From: an uncultured Prevotellaceae bacterium
Lineage (GTDB): Bacteria; Bacteroidota; Bacteroidia; Bacteroidales; Bacteroidaceae
DNA: 64,000 bases
Reading direction: 5' to 3'
NCBI GenBank assembly: GCA_946402905.1
Contig: CAMIYC010000010.1
Location: 1-64,000 of the forward strand
Both the position numbers and the translations under genes were made by a program. The notes below the pieces were generated by a model that searched no databases, was not told the origin of the DNA, and saw nothing but the letters and a program-made list of their open reading frames with translations. Shown here one piece after another: positions 1 through 7,824 of this stretch. How positions within the stretch are numbered: position 1 is the first letter of the stretch; each line of letters opens with the position of its first letter.

Positions 1-35
1 CGAACGTAGTGCGCTACCAACTGCGCTACATCCCG
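1..35 (-). tRNA. partial tRNA, probably tRNA-Pro
   Basis: The reverse complement begins CGGGATGTAGCGCAG and folds like the 5' half of a tRNA: acceptor strand (1-7), TA, D-stem GCGC/GCGC, and anticodon 5' strand CTACG followed by TTCG. Counting from the 5' end puts bases 34-35 at C-G, so the anticodon is CGN. The leading C and overall likeness favour Pro(CGG), but the third anticodon base and the 3' half lie outside the window. Confidence 0.65.
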
Positions 36-140
36 ATTTTGCGGTGCAAAGATAGATGTTTTTCGGGAGACAGGCAAATTTTTTGATGCTTTTCTTTGCC
101 TTTATTCTGTTGGCGCATGTTTTTAGGCGTTTTTATAGAC

Positions 141-1442
141 TTAGAGCAGCTCTGGTAATTGAGACAGGCGCATCGAGTTGCTTCCCTTGACCAGAATGTA
201 ATATCCTTCCGGGCACGATTGGGATATCATCTTTTTCACCTCGTCGACATCCTTGAACTTGCGATAGGTACAGTCGGTCTTGCCAAACTCCTCACCTACA
301 AGCCATACGGTGTCGATATCGGAGCGTTTCAGAAAATCGACCACCTTTTGATGCTCCTCTGCGCTGGCAGCACCCAGTTCGCGCATATCGCCAAGGATGA
401 CCATCTTGGGTTGCACCTCCATCATCTTGAAGTTGGTCAGTGCGGCATCCATACTTGTGGGGTTGGCATTATACGTGTCGACGATGAGACGGTTGTGTGG
501 GGTGACAGTCAGTTGAGAGCGGTTGTTGCTGGGGATGTAGCCAGACAATGCGTGGTCGATCTGGCTGGTGGATACACCGAAATAGAGGCCGATGCAAGCT
601 GCTGCCAGCATGTTGTAGATGTTATAGGCACCGATCAGGTGGGTCTGCACCTCGTGCCATTTGTCTGCGCCATGCCGCCATCTGAACCTCAGCATGGGTG
701 CACAAGAGAGTATCTGCCCGTGAGCGACAAGAGAGGCATTGTCGCTGGTGCCGTATTTGACCAACTGCAGTCCGTCGGCGATCCGGAGTAGATGCTCGTT
801 CTCGTTGTGGATGAATACGGTGCTTCCCTCTTTTTTGCGCAGGAAGTCGTAGAGCTCACCTTTGGTGTGCACCACGCCTTCGAAACTGCCAAATCCCTCC
901 AAGTGTGCTTTGCCCACATTGGTGATGATGCCGTAGTCGGGTTCGGCAATATTGGCGAGGGTCTTGATTTCGCCGGGATGGTTGGCGCCCATTTCGATGA
1001 CGGCGATGTCGTGCTCGGCGGTAAGCCGGAGCAGTGTCTTCGGCACTCCGATATGGTTGTTGAAGTTGCCCTGTGTATAGAGCACGTTGTATTTTTCGCT
1101 GAGTACGGTAGCTATCAGCTCCTTGGTCGTGGTCTTGCCGTTGGTGCCGGTGACCCCGATGATTTTCGTGCCCAATGTGCGACGGTGATGAAGGGCCAGC
1201 TTCTGAAGGGTGCTGAGCGCATCGTCGGTCAGGATGTATCTCTCGTCGCCAGGTATAGCATATTCAGCCCTGTCGACAACAGCGTAGGCACAGCCTTGCT
1301 CCAATGCCTTGGAGGCGAAACGGTTGCCGTCGAACGAGTCGCCTCTGAGGGAGAAGAAAATGGAGCCGGCCGGACAGTCGCGGCTGTCGGTGGTGATGAC
1401 AGGGTGCTGTCTGAAAATGTTGTATAATTCTGATATCTGCAT
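141..1442 (-). CDS. murF: UDP-N-acetylmuramoyl-tripeptide--D-alanyl-D-alanine ligase
   Basis: Cytoplasmic Mur ligase that adds D-Ala-D-Ala to UDP-MurNAc-tripeptide, the last soluble step of peptidoglycan precursor synthesis. The 433-aa protein has the usual layout: a short N-terminal uridine-binding domain, the ATP-binding loop GTNGKTTTKE at about residues 99-108, the central-domain motif EMGANHPGEI near 150, and a C-terminal domain with DTYNANPTSM. Length is normal. The gene stands alone on this strand, with a TAATTTTG -7 element at 1465-1472 just upstream of the ATG. Its substrate D-Ala-D-Ala is made by Ddl, encoded at about 12.2 kb. The long open frames on the opposite strand are shadows. 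Confidence 0.96.
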   Translation of the reverse strand: MQISELYNIFRQHPVITTDSRDCPAGSIFFSLRGDSFDGNRFASKALEQGCAYAVVDRAEYAIPGDERYILTDDALSTLQKLALHHRRTLGTKIIGVTGTNGKTTTKELIATVLSEKYNVLYTQGNFNNHIGVPKTLLRLTAEHDIAVIEMGANHPGEIKTLANIAEPDYGIITNVGKAHLEGFGSFEGVVHTKGELYDFLRKKEGSTVFIHNENEHLLRIADGLQLVKYGTSDNASLVAHGQILSCAPMLRFRWRHGADKWHEVQTHLIGAYNIYNMLAAACIGLYFGVSTSQIDHALSGYIPSNNRSQLTVTPHNRLIVDTYNANPTSMDAALTNFKMMEVQPKMVILGDMRELGAASAEEHQKVVDFLKRSDIDTVWLVGEEFGKTDCTYRKFKDVDEVKKMISQSCPEGYYILVKGSNSMRLSQLPELL

Positions 1443-1493
1443 AATGTATAAAGGATTGGGAGTGCAAAATTAGTGAATATATTTCTTTTTTTC

Positions 1494-1524
1494 TTTCTTT
1501 TTACGATTTTTATATTTACCTTTG
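1494..1524 (+). promoter_or_regulatory. folP-cdaA promoter
   Basis: TTTC (1494-1497), 19 bp, then TACCTTTG (1517-1524) matches the Bacteroidota promoter TTTG-N19-TAnnTTTG with one mismatch. It lies about 30 bp before the folP start. Confidence 0.6.
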
Positions 1525-1556
1525 TGGGGATGAAGCATCAGTGGCTTCTGTGAGAA

Positions 1557-2447
1557 ATGATATACAGTGGATTGCACAATACTTATGCCGTCAATGTCAA
1601 TGGCAGACTGCTCGACTTGTCGTCGCCAGTGGTGATGGGCATACTCAATGTCACGCCCGACTCTTTCTATCCGGCCAGCAGAGCCGTGGCTGAGGAGGGC
1701 ATAGCCGGAAGGGTAGAGGAGATGATCAGCGAGGGTGCTGCGATCATTGATGTCGGAGCTTTCTCCACGCGTCCGGGTGCTGACGAGGTGTCTGAACAGG
1801 AGGAGATGACGAGATTGCAGCAGGCGCTCGCTGTGATCACAAAACGGCATCCGGAAACGGTCCTCAGCGTCGATACGTTTCGGCCCGATGTGGCCAGAAT
1901 GGCCGTGGAGGAATACGGGGTGGCTTTCGTCAACGACGTGTCTGAGGGCGGCCGCAGCCAAGTGGCGGATATGCCGGTCACACCCAGGGAAGAGACTGTC
2001 CCTGCCATGTTTCAGATGATGGCACGCCTGAGGGTGCCATACATACTGATGTCGGTGGAGAAGGATATCGAGGGTATGCTGAAGACATGGTCTGAAGAAC
2101 TGAATCTGTTGAGGTCGCTGGGTGTAAAAGACGTGATACTCGATCCCGGTTTTGGGTTCGGTAAGACCATCGACGACAACTACCGCGTGATGGCCCACAT
2201 GCAAAACCTGAAGATTCTGGGGGTGCCACTGCTCGTGGGAGTGTCGCGTAAGTCGATGGTATATCGACTGCTCGATACCTCGCCAGAGGAGGCACTCAAC
2301 GGCACCACTGCCCTTCACGTGGTGTCATTGCTGAAAGGAGCCTCTATCCTGCGTGTCCACGACGTGCGCCAGGCTGTAGAGGCTGTGCGCATCGTAGAGA
2401 AACTCAGACTGATGGGTAACGAGAAGTCAACACACATCGTACTTTAA
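1557..2447 (+). CDS. folP: dihydropteroate synthase
   Basis: Condenses 6-hydroxymethyl-7,8-dihydropterin pyrophosphate with p-aminobenzoate in folate synthesis; cytoplasmic TIM barrel. The 296-aa protein carries the pterin and pABA site motifs: GILNVTPDSF (about residues 28-37), DVGAFSTRPGA (about 65), LSVDTFRPDVA (about 102), LDPGFGFGKT (about 196) and GVSRKSM (about 224). Residues 143-155 are an insertion-like loop that may be lineage-specific. It is followed after 23 bp by cdaA on the same strand, so the two are probably co-transcribed. The ATG at 1557 lies about 30 bp downstream of the promoter and gives the expected N terminus. Confidence 0.95.
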   Translation: MIYSGLHNTYAVNVNGRLLDLSSPVVMGILNVTPDSFYPASRAVAEEGIAGRVEEMISEGAAIIDVGAFSTRPGADEVSEQEEMTRLQQALAVITKRHPETVLSVDTFRPDVARMAVEEYGVAFVNDVSEGGRSQVADMPVTPREETVPAMFQMMARLRVPYILMSVEKDIEGMLKTWSEELNLLRSLGVKDVILDPGFGFGKTIDDNYRVMAHMQNLKILGVPLLVGVSRKSMVYRLLDTSPEEALNGTTALHVVSLLKGASILRVHDVRQAVEAVRIVEKLRLMGNEKSTHIVL

Positions 2448-2470
2448 TACATCCCTATAAAAACAAAGAC

Positions 2471-3238
2471 ATGTTCCTGGATTTCGGTATCAAAGACTTT
2501 ATAGATATTTTCCTGGTGGCGCTGATGCTCTTCTACAGCTATCGCCTGATGAAGGAATCAAGGTCGATGAATGTCTTCATCGGCATCTTGGTGTTTATAC
2601 TTGTATGGCTGTTGGTAAGCGTGATTTTTGAGATGCGGCTCCTGGGCAGTATACTTGACAAACTGGTCAGTGTGGGTATGATCGGAGTCATCGTGCTGTT
2701 TCAGAGCGAGATAAGAAAGTTTCTCTACAGCCTTGGGGCACACCAGCGATTGCAGCCTTTTCTGAGGATATTTACGGGCAAGCGAAATGAGGTGGACCGT
2801 CGTACGATCATGCCCATACTATGGGCTTGCAAGAATATGTCCAAAGGCAAGGTCGGAGCACTCATCGTGATAGAGAGAAGCATACCCCTCGATGATATCG
2901 TCAGCACAGGAGAGACCATCGATGCCGAGGTCAACCAGTTGCTTCTGGAGAATATCTTTTTCAAGAACTCACCCCTGCACGATGGTGCCGTGGTCATTTC
3001 AAAGAAACGTATACGTGCGGCCAAGTGTCTGCTGCCCATCGCCCATGATATGGATATCCCCAAGGAACTGGGTACGCGGCATCGTGCCGGACTGGGCATC
3101 ACCAAGTCGAGCGATGCTCTCTCGGTGATCGTGTCGGAGGAGACAGGACGCATCAGTGTGGCGATAGCAGGAGAGCTCCGGCTGCGCTTGTCGCTTGAGG
3201 ATCTGGAGCGCATTCTGATCAGCGAGATGAGCGAGTGA
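2471..3238 (+). CDS. cdaA: membrane diadenylate cyclase (CdaA/DacA type)
   Basis: Makes cyclic di-AMP from two ATP. The 255-aa protein has a membrane N terminus (roughly residues 10-75, about three hydrophobic segments) followed by a DisA_N/DAC catalytic domain. The two signature motifs are visible: DGA within SPLHDGAVVI and RHR within GTRHRAGLGI. Length and layout are those of the CdaA family, with no regulatory C-terminal extension. It sits directly after folP. In other bacteria c-di-AMP controls potassium and osmotic homeostasis and indirectly the cell wall; no CdaR-like partner or c-di-AMP phosphodiesterase is seen in this window. Confidence 0.93.
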   Translation: MFLDFGIKDFIDIFLVALMLFYSYRLMKESRSMNVFIGILVFILVWLLVSVIFEMRLLGSILDKLVSVGMIGVIVLFQSEIRKFLYSLGAHQRLQPFLRIFTGKRNEVDRRTIMPILWACKNMSKGKVGALIVIERSIPLDDIVSTGETIDAEVNQLLLENIFFKNSPLHDGAVVISKKRIRAAKCLLPIAHDMDIPKELGTRHRAGLGITKSSDALSVIVSEETGRISVAIAGELRLRLSLEDLERILISEMSE

Positions 3239-3300
3239 CGCATGGTTGCAAAAAAAAATTAATTCTTGCCCAAAGGCAACGCATTGTCGATTTTTTTATG

Positions 3301-3308
3301 TAAGTTTG
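3301..3308 (+). promoter_or_regulatory. -7 element before pta
   Basis: TAAGTTTG matches TAnnTTTG; no good TTTG partner was found 19-21 bp upstream. The predicted start would give a leader of about 60 nt to pta. Confidence 0.45.
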
Positions 3309-3370
3309 CAAACCCGTTGACTTGTATGATTCAATAGGAGAAATTAATCTATTAAAAACACAATAAAATT

Positions 3371-4381
3371 ATGGATTTAGTACAGCAAATCATTCAACGC
3401 GCAAAGAGTAACAAACAGCGTATCGTGCTTCCTGAGGCCACAGAGGAGCGCACACTTAGAGCCGCCGACAAGGTGCTTGCCGACGACGTGGCAGACCTTA
3501 TACTCATCGGCAACCCTGATGAGATACACAAGCTGGCCGCAGAGTGGGGATTGACGCACATCGACAAGGCTACCTTGATTGACCCGGAAAACAACCCGAA
3601 GAGTGAGGAATATGCCGCGCTGCTGACCGAGTTGCGCAAGAAGAAAGGCATGACTATCGAGAAGGCACGCGAACTGGTGAAAAACCCGCTCTACCTGGGA
3701 TGTATGATCATCAAGACCGAGGGAGCTGACGGCCAGATCTCTGGTGCACTGAGCACCACCGGCGACACCTTGCGTCCTGCCCTTCAGATCATCAAGTGTG
3801 CACCCGGCATCACATGCGTCAGCGGCGCGATGCTGCTGGTGACCAAGCAACCTCAGTATGGAGAGAATGGCATACTCGTGGTGGGCGACGTGGCTGTTAC
3901 ACCTATGCCCGACGCAGCTCAACTCTCACAGATTGCCGTCTGCACCGCACAGACTGCCAAGAGCGTGGCAGGATTTGAAGACCCACGCGTGGCTATGCTC
4001 AGCTTCTCAACAAAAGGTAGCGCCAGCCATGAGGTGGTCGACAAGGTGGTCGAGGCCACACGCCTGGCCCGTGAACTTGATCCAAACCTGAAAGTGGATG
4101 GTGAGTTGCAGGCTGATGCGGCACTCGTACCATCGGTAGGTGCAAAGAAAGCACCCGGCAGCGAGATAGCTGGCAAGGCTAACGTACTGGTGTTCCCATG
4201 CCTCGAGGTGGGCAATATCGCCTACAAGATGGTGCAGCGTCTGGGAGACGCCGAGGCTCTCGGCCCAATCCTCCAGGGTATAGCACGCCCGGTTAACGAC
4301 CTGAGCAGGGGATGTTCGGTCGACGATATCTACAAGATGGTGGCCATCACTGCATGCCAGGCAATGGACGCAAAAAAATAA
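3371..4381 (+). CDS. pta: phosphate acetyltransferase
   Basis: Converts acetyl-CoA and phosphate to acetyl phosphate, the first step of the substrate-level ATP-forming route to acetate. The 336-aa protein is the short form: only the PTA_PTB catalytic domain, without the N-terminal DRTGG part found in enterobacterial Pta. Family features include the opening RIVLPEATEERTLRAA, the GALSTTGDTLRPALQ segment and the C-terminal VLVFPCLEVGNIAYK. The A-rich leader has no clear Shine-Dalgarno site. ackA follows after 72 bp on the same strand, forming the classic pta-ackA pair. Confidence 0.96.
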   Translation: MDLVQQIIQRAKSNKQRIVLPEATEERTLRAADKVLADDVADLILIGNPDEIHKLAAEWGLTHIDKATLIDPENNPKSEEYAALLTELRKKKGMTIEKARELVKNPLYLGCMIIKTEGADGQISGALSTTGDTLRPALQIIKCAPGITCVSGAMLLVTKQPQYGENGILVVGDVAVTPMPDAAQLSQIAVCTAQTAKSVAGFEDPRVAMLSFSTKGSASHEVVDKVVEATRLARELDPNLKVDGELQADAALVPSVGAKKAPGSEIAGKANVLVFPCLEVGNIAYKMVQRLGDAEALGPILQGIARPVNDLSRGCSVDDIYKMVAITACQAMDAKK

Positions 4382-4453
4382 ATCTTCACAGGTCTAAGAG
4401 GTGAGAGCCCGTAAGGCCTGCATAACAATAACTTAAAAAATAAAGAGAATAAA

Positions 4454-5644
4454 ATGAAAATATTAGTTTTAAATTGCGGTTCTTCTTCTATCAAGTACGC
4501 ACTTTATGATATGGACACCAAAGAGGTGCTGGCCTCAGGAGGCGCTGAGCGCGTGGGGCTCGAAGGTGCCTTTGTCAAGGTGAAATTGCCCAACGGCGAG
4601 AAGCGTACCATCATGCATGATATCCCCGAGCATACCGAGGGAGTGAAGTTTATTTTCTCTTTGCTCACCGACCCAGAAATAGGGGCTATCAAAGACTTGA
4701 AGGAAATCGACGCCGTGGGTCACCGTATGGTGCATGGCGGCGAGAAATTCAATAAGAGTGTGCTGCTTAATGACGAAGTGCTTGACGCCTTTGAGCAGTG
4801 TATAGACTTGGCTCCCCTCCACAACCCCGCCAACCTGAAGGGTGTGAGGGCCGTCAGCGAACTGATGCCCGGTCTGCCTCAGGTGGGTGTCTTCGACACA
4901 GCTTTCCATCAGACAATGCCCAAGAAGGCTTATATGTATGCCATTCCATACCGCCTCTACAAGCAATATGGGGTGCGTCGCTATGGATTCCACGGCACAA
5001 GCCATCGCTATGTCTCACAGAGAGTGTGTGAGTTCCTGGATGTCAATCCTAAAGGAAAGCGCATCATCACATGCCACATCGGAAATGGCGGCTCTATCGC
5101 AGCCGTCAAGGACGGACAGTGTGTCGACACCTCGATGGGACTTACTCCCCTGGAGGGCCTGATGATGGGCACCCGGAGCGGTGATATTGACGGTGGGGCC
5201 ATCACTTACCTTGCCAAGAAACTCGACCTGGATGCCGATGGTATGTCAAACCTGCTCAACAAGCAGAGCGGTGTGCTCGGTATCACCGAAGAGAGCAGTG
5301 ACATGCGCGATGTGGAGAACGCAGCCAAAGAAGGCAATGAACGTGCCCGTCTGGCACTCGATATGTATTTCTATCGTATCAGAAAATACATCGGAGCATA
5401 CGCCGCAGCAATGGGCGGAGTAGACATCATCGTGTTCACTGCCGGTGTGGGTGAGAATCAGATGGATATGCGCGAGGAAGTGTGCAAAGACCTCGAGTTC
5501 CTGGGCGTGAAGTTTGATGCTGAGAAGAATAAGACACGCGGCGAGGACGCTGTCATCTCTGCTGATGACTCCAAGGTGACCGTGTGCGTCATACCTACCG
5601 ATGAGGAGTTGATGATTGCTACGGATACAATGAATCTGTTGTAA
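4454..5644 (+). CDS. ackA: acetate kinase
   Basis: Transfers the phosphate of acetyl phosphate to ADP, giving acetate and ATP; cytoplasmic ASKHA-fold kinase. The 396-aa protein begins MKILVLNCGSSSIKYALY (phosphate 1 motif) and contains GHRMVHGG, FDTAFHQTMP, YGFHGTSHRYV and the GTRSGDIDGG nucleotide-binding region, with VFTAGVGEN near the C terminus. Length is typical. It is paired with pta and followed 20 bp after the stop by a strong hairpin terminator, so the two-gene unit ends here. Confidence 0.97.
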   Translation: MKILVLNCGSSSIKYALYDMDTKEVLASGGAERVGLEGAFVKVKLPNGEKRTIMHDIPEHTEGVKFIFSLLTDPEIGAIKDLKEIDAVGHRMVHGGEKFNKSVLLNDEVLDAFEQCIDLAPLHNPANLKGVRAVSELMPGLPQVGVFDTAFHQTMPKKAYMYAIPYRLYKQYGVRRYGFHGTSHRYVSQRVCEFLDVNPKGKRIITCHIGNGGSIAAVKDGQCVDTSMGLTPLEGLMMGTRSGDIDGGAITYLAKKLDLDADGMSNLLNKQSGVLGITEESSDMRDVENAAKEGNERARLALDMYFYRIRKYIGAYAAAMGGVDIIVFTAGVGENQMDMREEVCKDLEFLGVKFDAEKNKTRGEDAVISADDSKVTVCVIPTDEELMIATDTMNLL

Positions 5645-5664
5645 ACTTCTTACTTGGTGATATA

Positions 5665-5706
5665 GCGGGCCTCTCTGGAATGCCGGAGAGGCCCGCTTGG
5701 TTTTAT
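5665..5706 (+). terminator. pta-ackA terminator
   Basis: An 11-bp perfect GC-rich stem (GCGGGCCTCTC, 5665-5675, with GAGAGGCCCGC, 5686-5696) and a 10-nt loop, followed by TTGGTTTTAT. Classic intrinsic terminator directly after ackA. Confidence 0.85.
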
Positions 5707-5730
5707 CTCAGGTAGAAAAGTAGAGGCACA

Positions 5731-5764
5731 AAAAAAGGATAGCTATTTCACAACAACTATCCTT
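5731..5764 (-). terminator. intrinsic terminator of a short minus-strand transcript
   Basis: Read on the minus strand, AAGGATAG and CTATCCTT pair across a 14-nt loop and run into seven T residues. It lies about 110 bp downstream of a canonical minus-strand promoter and about 190 bp beyond the lpxH stop, so it may end either transcript. Confidence 0.7.
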
Positions 5765-5843
5765 CTACTTAACTTGATTCTACAAACCTGATTTTTGATG
5801 TCTATATTGCTTCCTATTGAGAAAAATTTACATCTTATTCGCT
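5731..5843 (-). ncRNA. candidate small RNA (predicted, about 110 nt)
   Basis: A complete Bacteroidota promoter on the minus strand (TTTG at 5877-5874, 20 bp, TACCTTTG at 5853-5846) points away from any gene. About 110 bp further on is a hairpin with a run of seven T residues. Between them no open frame of useful length exists; the only ATG is followed at once by a stop. Promoter, short interval and terminator together are the pattern of an independent small RNA. No known RNA family was recognised. It could also be an internal promoter with no function. Confidence 0.45.
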
Positions 5844-5845
5844 TG

Positions 5846-5877
5846 CAAAGGTAAAACAAATGTTTTCCTTTTCCAAA
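5846..5877 (-). promoter_or_regulatory. promoter of the candidate small RNA
   Basis: Minus strand TTTG (5877-5874), 20 bp, TACCTTTG (5853-5846): a full match to the Bacteroidota consensus. It lies downstream of the lpxH stop and reads away from lpxH. Confidence 0.6.
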
Positions 5878-5951
5878 AAAAAGAATGCTTTTTTTTAGAC
5901 TTTTCTACAAAATGCATCTTTTTATCGGTGAATTTCCGTCTGAGACAATAT

Positions 5952-6719
5952 TTATGGCTTGCTTTCACCCTCGACATACTCTTCGAGGAAGATGTGTTCG
6001 CCGTCGTAAACCACATAGGTGAACTGCGTGATCCAGTCGCCAATGATCATCATGCGGGTCTTGCGGGAGAGCATCAGATCGAGCTCGATGTGGCGGTGGC
6101 CATAGATGAAGAAGTCGATGTCACGATGGCTCTGCATGTATTTCTTCGTGTAGAGTACAAGGCTCTCCTTGTCCTCGCCCTGATACGGCGGCTCCATGCC
6201 GTCTTTGCGCTTGAGCCGGCTTTGCTTCGCCCAGTTGAGACCGAATGCCATGCCCCAGCGGGGGTGGATGCTGCTGAAAAGCACCTGGCATGTGCGGTTG
6301 TGGAAAATCTTCCTCAGCACCTTGAAACGGGTGTTGGGGTCGCCCAGCCCGTCGCCATGAGCCAGGTAGAACACCTTGCCGTAAATCTCCGTGGTCAGCG
6401 GCTGGCGGTGAAGAATCAGACCGCATTCTCTCTCCAGGTAGTCGTAAGCCCAGATGTCGTGGTTGCCTGTGAAGAAATGCACCTCCACACCCATGTCTGT
6501 GAGCTCGGACAACTTGCCGAGGAAACGTGTGAACCCCTTGGGCACAACATATTTGTACTCATACCAGAAGTCGAACATGTCTCCTAAGAGATAGATGGCA
6601 GAAGCCTTGCTCTTGATACTGTCGAGAAATCTCACCAGTCGTCTCTCCTGTGTGCGTGAATGCTCGATAGCCAGCGATCCCAGGTGGGCATCCGAAAGGA
6701 AATATATGTTTTTATGCAT
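5952..6719 (-). CDS. lpxH: UDP-2,3-diacylglucosamine diphosphatase (LpxH family)
   Basis: Calcineurin-like phosphoesterase that hydrolyses UDP-2,3-diacylglucosamine to lipid X in lipid A synthesis, at the inner face of the cytoplasmic membrane. The 255-aa protein shows the metal-binding set in order: SDAHLGS (about 9-15), GDMFDFW (46-52), GNHD (85-88), AHGDGLG (about 118) and GHRH (about 201). Length fits. Its start codon overlaps the stop of the upstream sufT-like gene by one base (TGATG), so the two are translated from one message. Bacteroidota LpxH homologues are close to the LpxG/YbbF variants, so the exact subtype is inferred. Confidence 0.88.
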   Translation of the reverse strand: MHKNIYFLSDAHLGSLAIEHSRTQERRLVRFLDSIKSKASAIYLLGDMFDFWYEYKYVVPKGFTRFLGKLSELTDMGVEVHFFTGNHDIWAYDYLERECGLILHRQPLTTEIYGKVFYLAHGDGLGDPNTRFKVLRKIFHNRTCQVLFSSIHPRWGMAFGLNWAKQSRLKRKDGMEPPYQGEDKESLVLYTKKYMQSHRDIDFFIYGHRHIELDLMLSRKTRMMIIGDWITQFTYVVYDGEHIFLEEYVEGESKP

Positions 6720-7039
6720 CAGTCAAATCCTAATTCCACTCTTGCTTCTTCACTCATCATGCTTTGGTTCCACTCAGGCTCGAATACCATCTGGACATTG
6801 GCAGACGAGACACCGGCGATGCTTTCCACCTTTTGTCTCACATCCTCTAAGATGAAGTCGGCAGCGGGACAGGAAGGGGCGGTGAAGGTCATGTCGATGT
6901 CGAGCACACCGTCGGATTGTAACTCTATGCGGTAGATGAGTCCCAGGTCGTAGATGTTGACCGGAATCTCTGGATCGAAGACGGTGCGAAGCACATCTAC
7001 GACTTTTCCTTCGATGGTGGTTTTTTCTTCTTGTGTCAT
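6719..7039 (-). CDS. MIP18/DUF59 family iron-sulfur assembly protein (SufT-like)
   Basis: Small 106-aa DUF59 protein, a family that helps mature or deliver iron-sulfur clusters (SufT, PaaD, the MIP18 relatives). The two family landmarks are present: DPEIPVNIYDLGLIY (about 22-36) and the conserved cysteine in TAPSCPAAD (Cys57). It is the first gene of a two-gene unit with lpxH. A TAAGTTTG -7 element lies at 7079-7072, giving a leader of about 30 nt. The link to lipid A is probably only positional. Confidence 0.85.
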   Translation of the reverse strand: MTQEEKTTIEGKVVDVLRTVFDPEIPVNIYDLGLIYRIELQSDGVLDIDMTFTAPSCPAADFILEDVRQKVESIAGVSSANVQMVFEPEWNQSMMSEEARVELGFD

Positions 7040-7071
7040 GTCGTGATGAAAAGAGACTAATTATAATGGTG

Positions 7072-7079
7072 CAAACTTA
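7072..7079 (-). promoter_or_regulatory. -7 element before the sufT-lpxH unit
   Basis: Minus strand TAAGTTTG fits TAnnTTTG, about 33 bp upstream of the sufT-like ATG; no clear -33 partner. Confidence 0.45.
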
Positions 7080-7119
7080 CACATTTTTTTTTATATACAG
7101 AAGGAGCTGGCCTAAAAAA

Positions 7120-7809
7120 TCACAGACGTCCGTTCTCGAAGTAGGAATAATACTGACCGTCGGCCACAATCACATGGTCCAGGAAATGAATGCGCATGAG
7201 GTCACAGGCTTTCTTGAAACGCTGGGTCAGGAGGTCGTCTTGGTGGCTCGGAGTGGAGTTGTTGCTGGGATGGTTGTGGGCCAGGGCCAGCACTGTGGCA
7301 TTGTTGAGCACTGCAAGCTTCATGGCCTGTCTCACGTCGACCGCTGTCTCGCTGATACCGCCGGAGGAGAGCATCTCGGCTTTGATGAGCTTGAAGTTCT
7401 GGTTGAGCAGGATGACCCATGCTTGCTCAATGTCCAGGTCTTGCATGATGGGATGCATATATTCGTACACATCCTTAGAACTGCTCAGGCGTTGGCGCTC
7501 CTTCACGTCGTCAAGCTGGCGGCGCTTGCCCAGCTCGCATGCTGCCAGCACAGAGATGGCTTTGGCGGGCCCCATGCCGTTGTACTTGGTGAGGTCGGAG
7601 ATGCTTTTCTTGCCAAGAGTGTTGAGGTTGTTGTCACAGTCGTTGAGGATGCGTTTCATCAGGTCTACCGCACTCTCCTTGGTCGAGCCCGAGCCAATCA
7701 GAATGGCAAGCAGCTCAGCCCGTGAGAGCGCCTCTGCACCCAGACGCATGAACTTTTCTCTCGGACGGTCTTCTTCTGCCCATTGATTGATATTGAGTTT
7801 TTCTTGCAT
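7120..7809 (-). CDS. radC: RadC-family JAB-domain protein
   Basis: A 229-aa RadC homologue: an N-terminal helix-hairpin-helix part (about residues 20-100, with YNGMGPAKA) and a C-terminal JAB/MPN metalloprotease-like domain with the zinc motif HNHPSNNSTPSHQD (about 178-191; His178, His180, Asp191). The role of RadC in DNA repair is doubtful, and its biochemical function is not settled. It follows the glycosyltransferase gene by 15 bp on the same strand and is likely co-transcribed with it. No mobile-element context is seen here, unlike the many RadC copies carried on plasmids and prophages. Confidence 0.9.
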   Translation of the reverse strand: MQEKLNINQWAEEDRPREKFMRLGAEALSRAELLAILIGSGSTKESAVDLMKRILNDCDNNLNTLGKKSISDLTKYNGMGPAKAISVLAACELGKRRQLDDVKERQRLSSSKDVYEYMHPIMQDLDIEQAWVILLNQNFKLIKAEMLSSGGISETAVDVRQAMKLAVLNNATVLALAHNHPSNNSTPSHQDDLLTQRFKKACDLMRIHFLDHVIVADGQYYSYFENGRL

Positions 7810-7824
7810 GGGATGGTTAGCTGA

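Noticed and set aside
159..1427. Two long plus-strand open frames opposite murF
   Set aside because: They are antisense shadows of a clear MurF; no family likeness, no promoter or spacing of their own.
3266..3279. Hairpin TTGCC/GGCAA after cdaA as terminator
   Set aside because: Only five base pairs, and the T run starts about 12 bp later; too weak to call.
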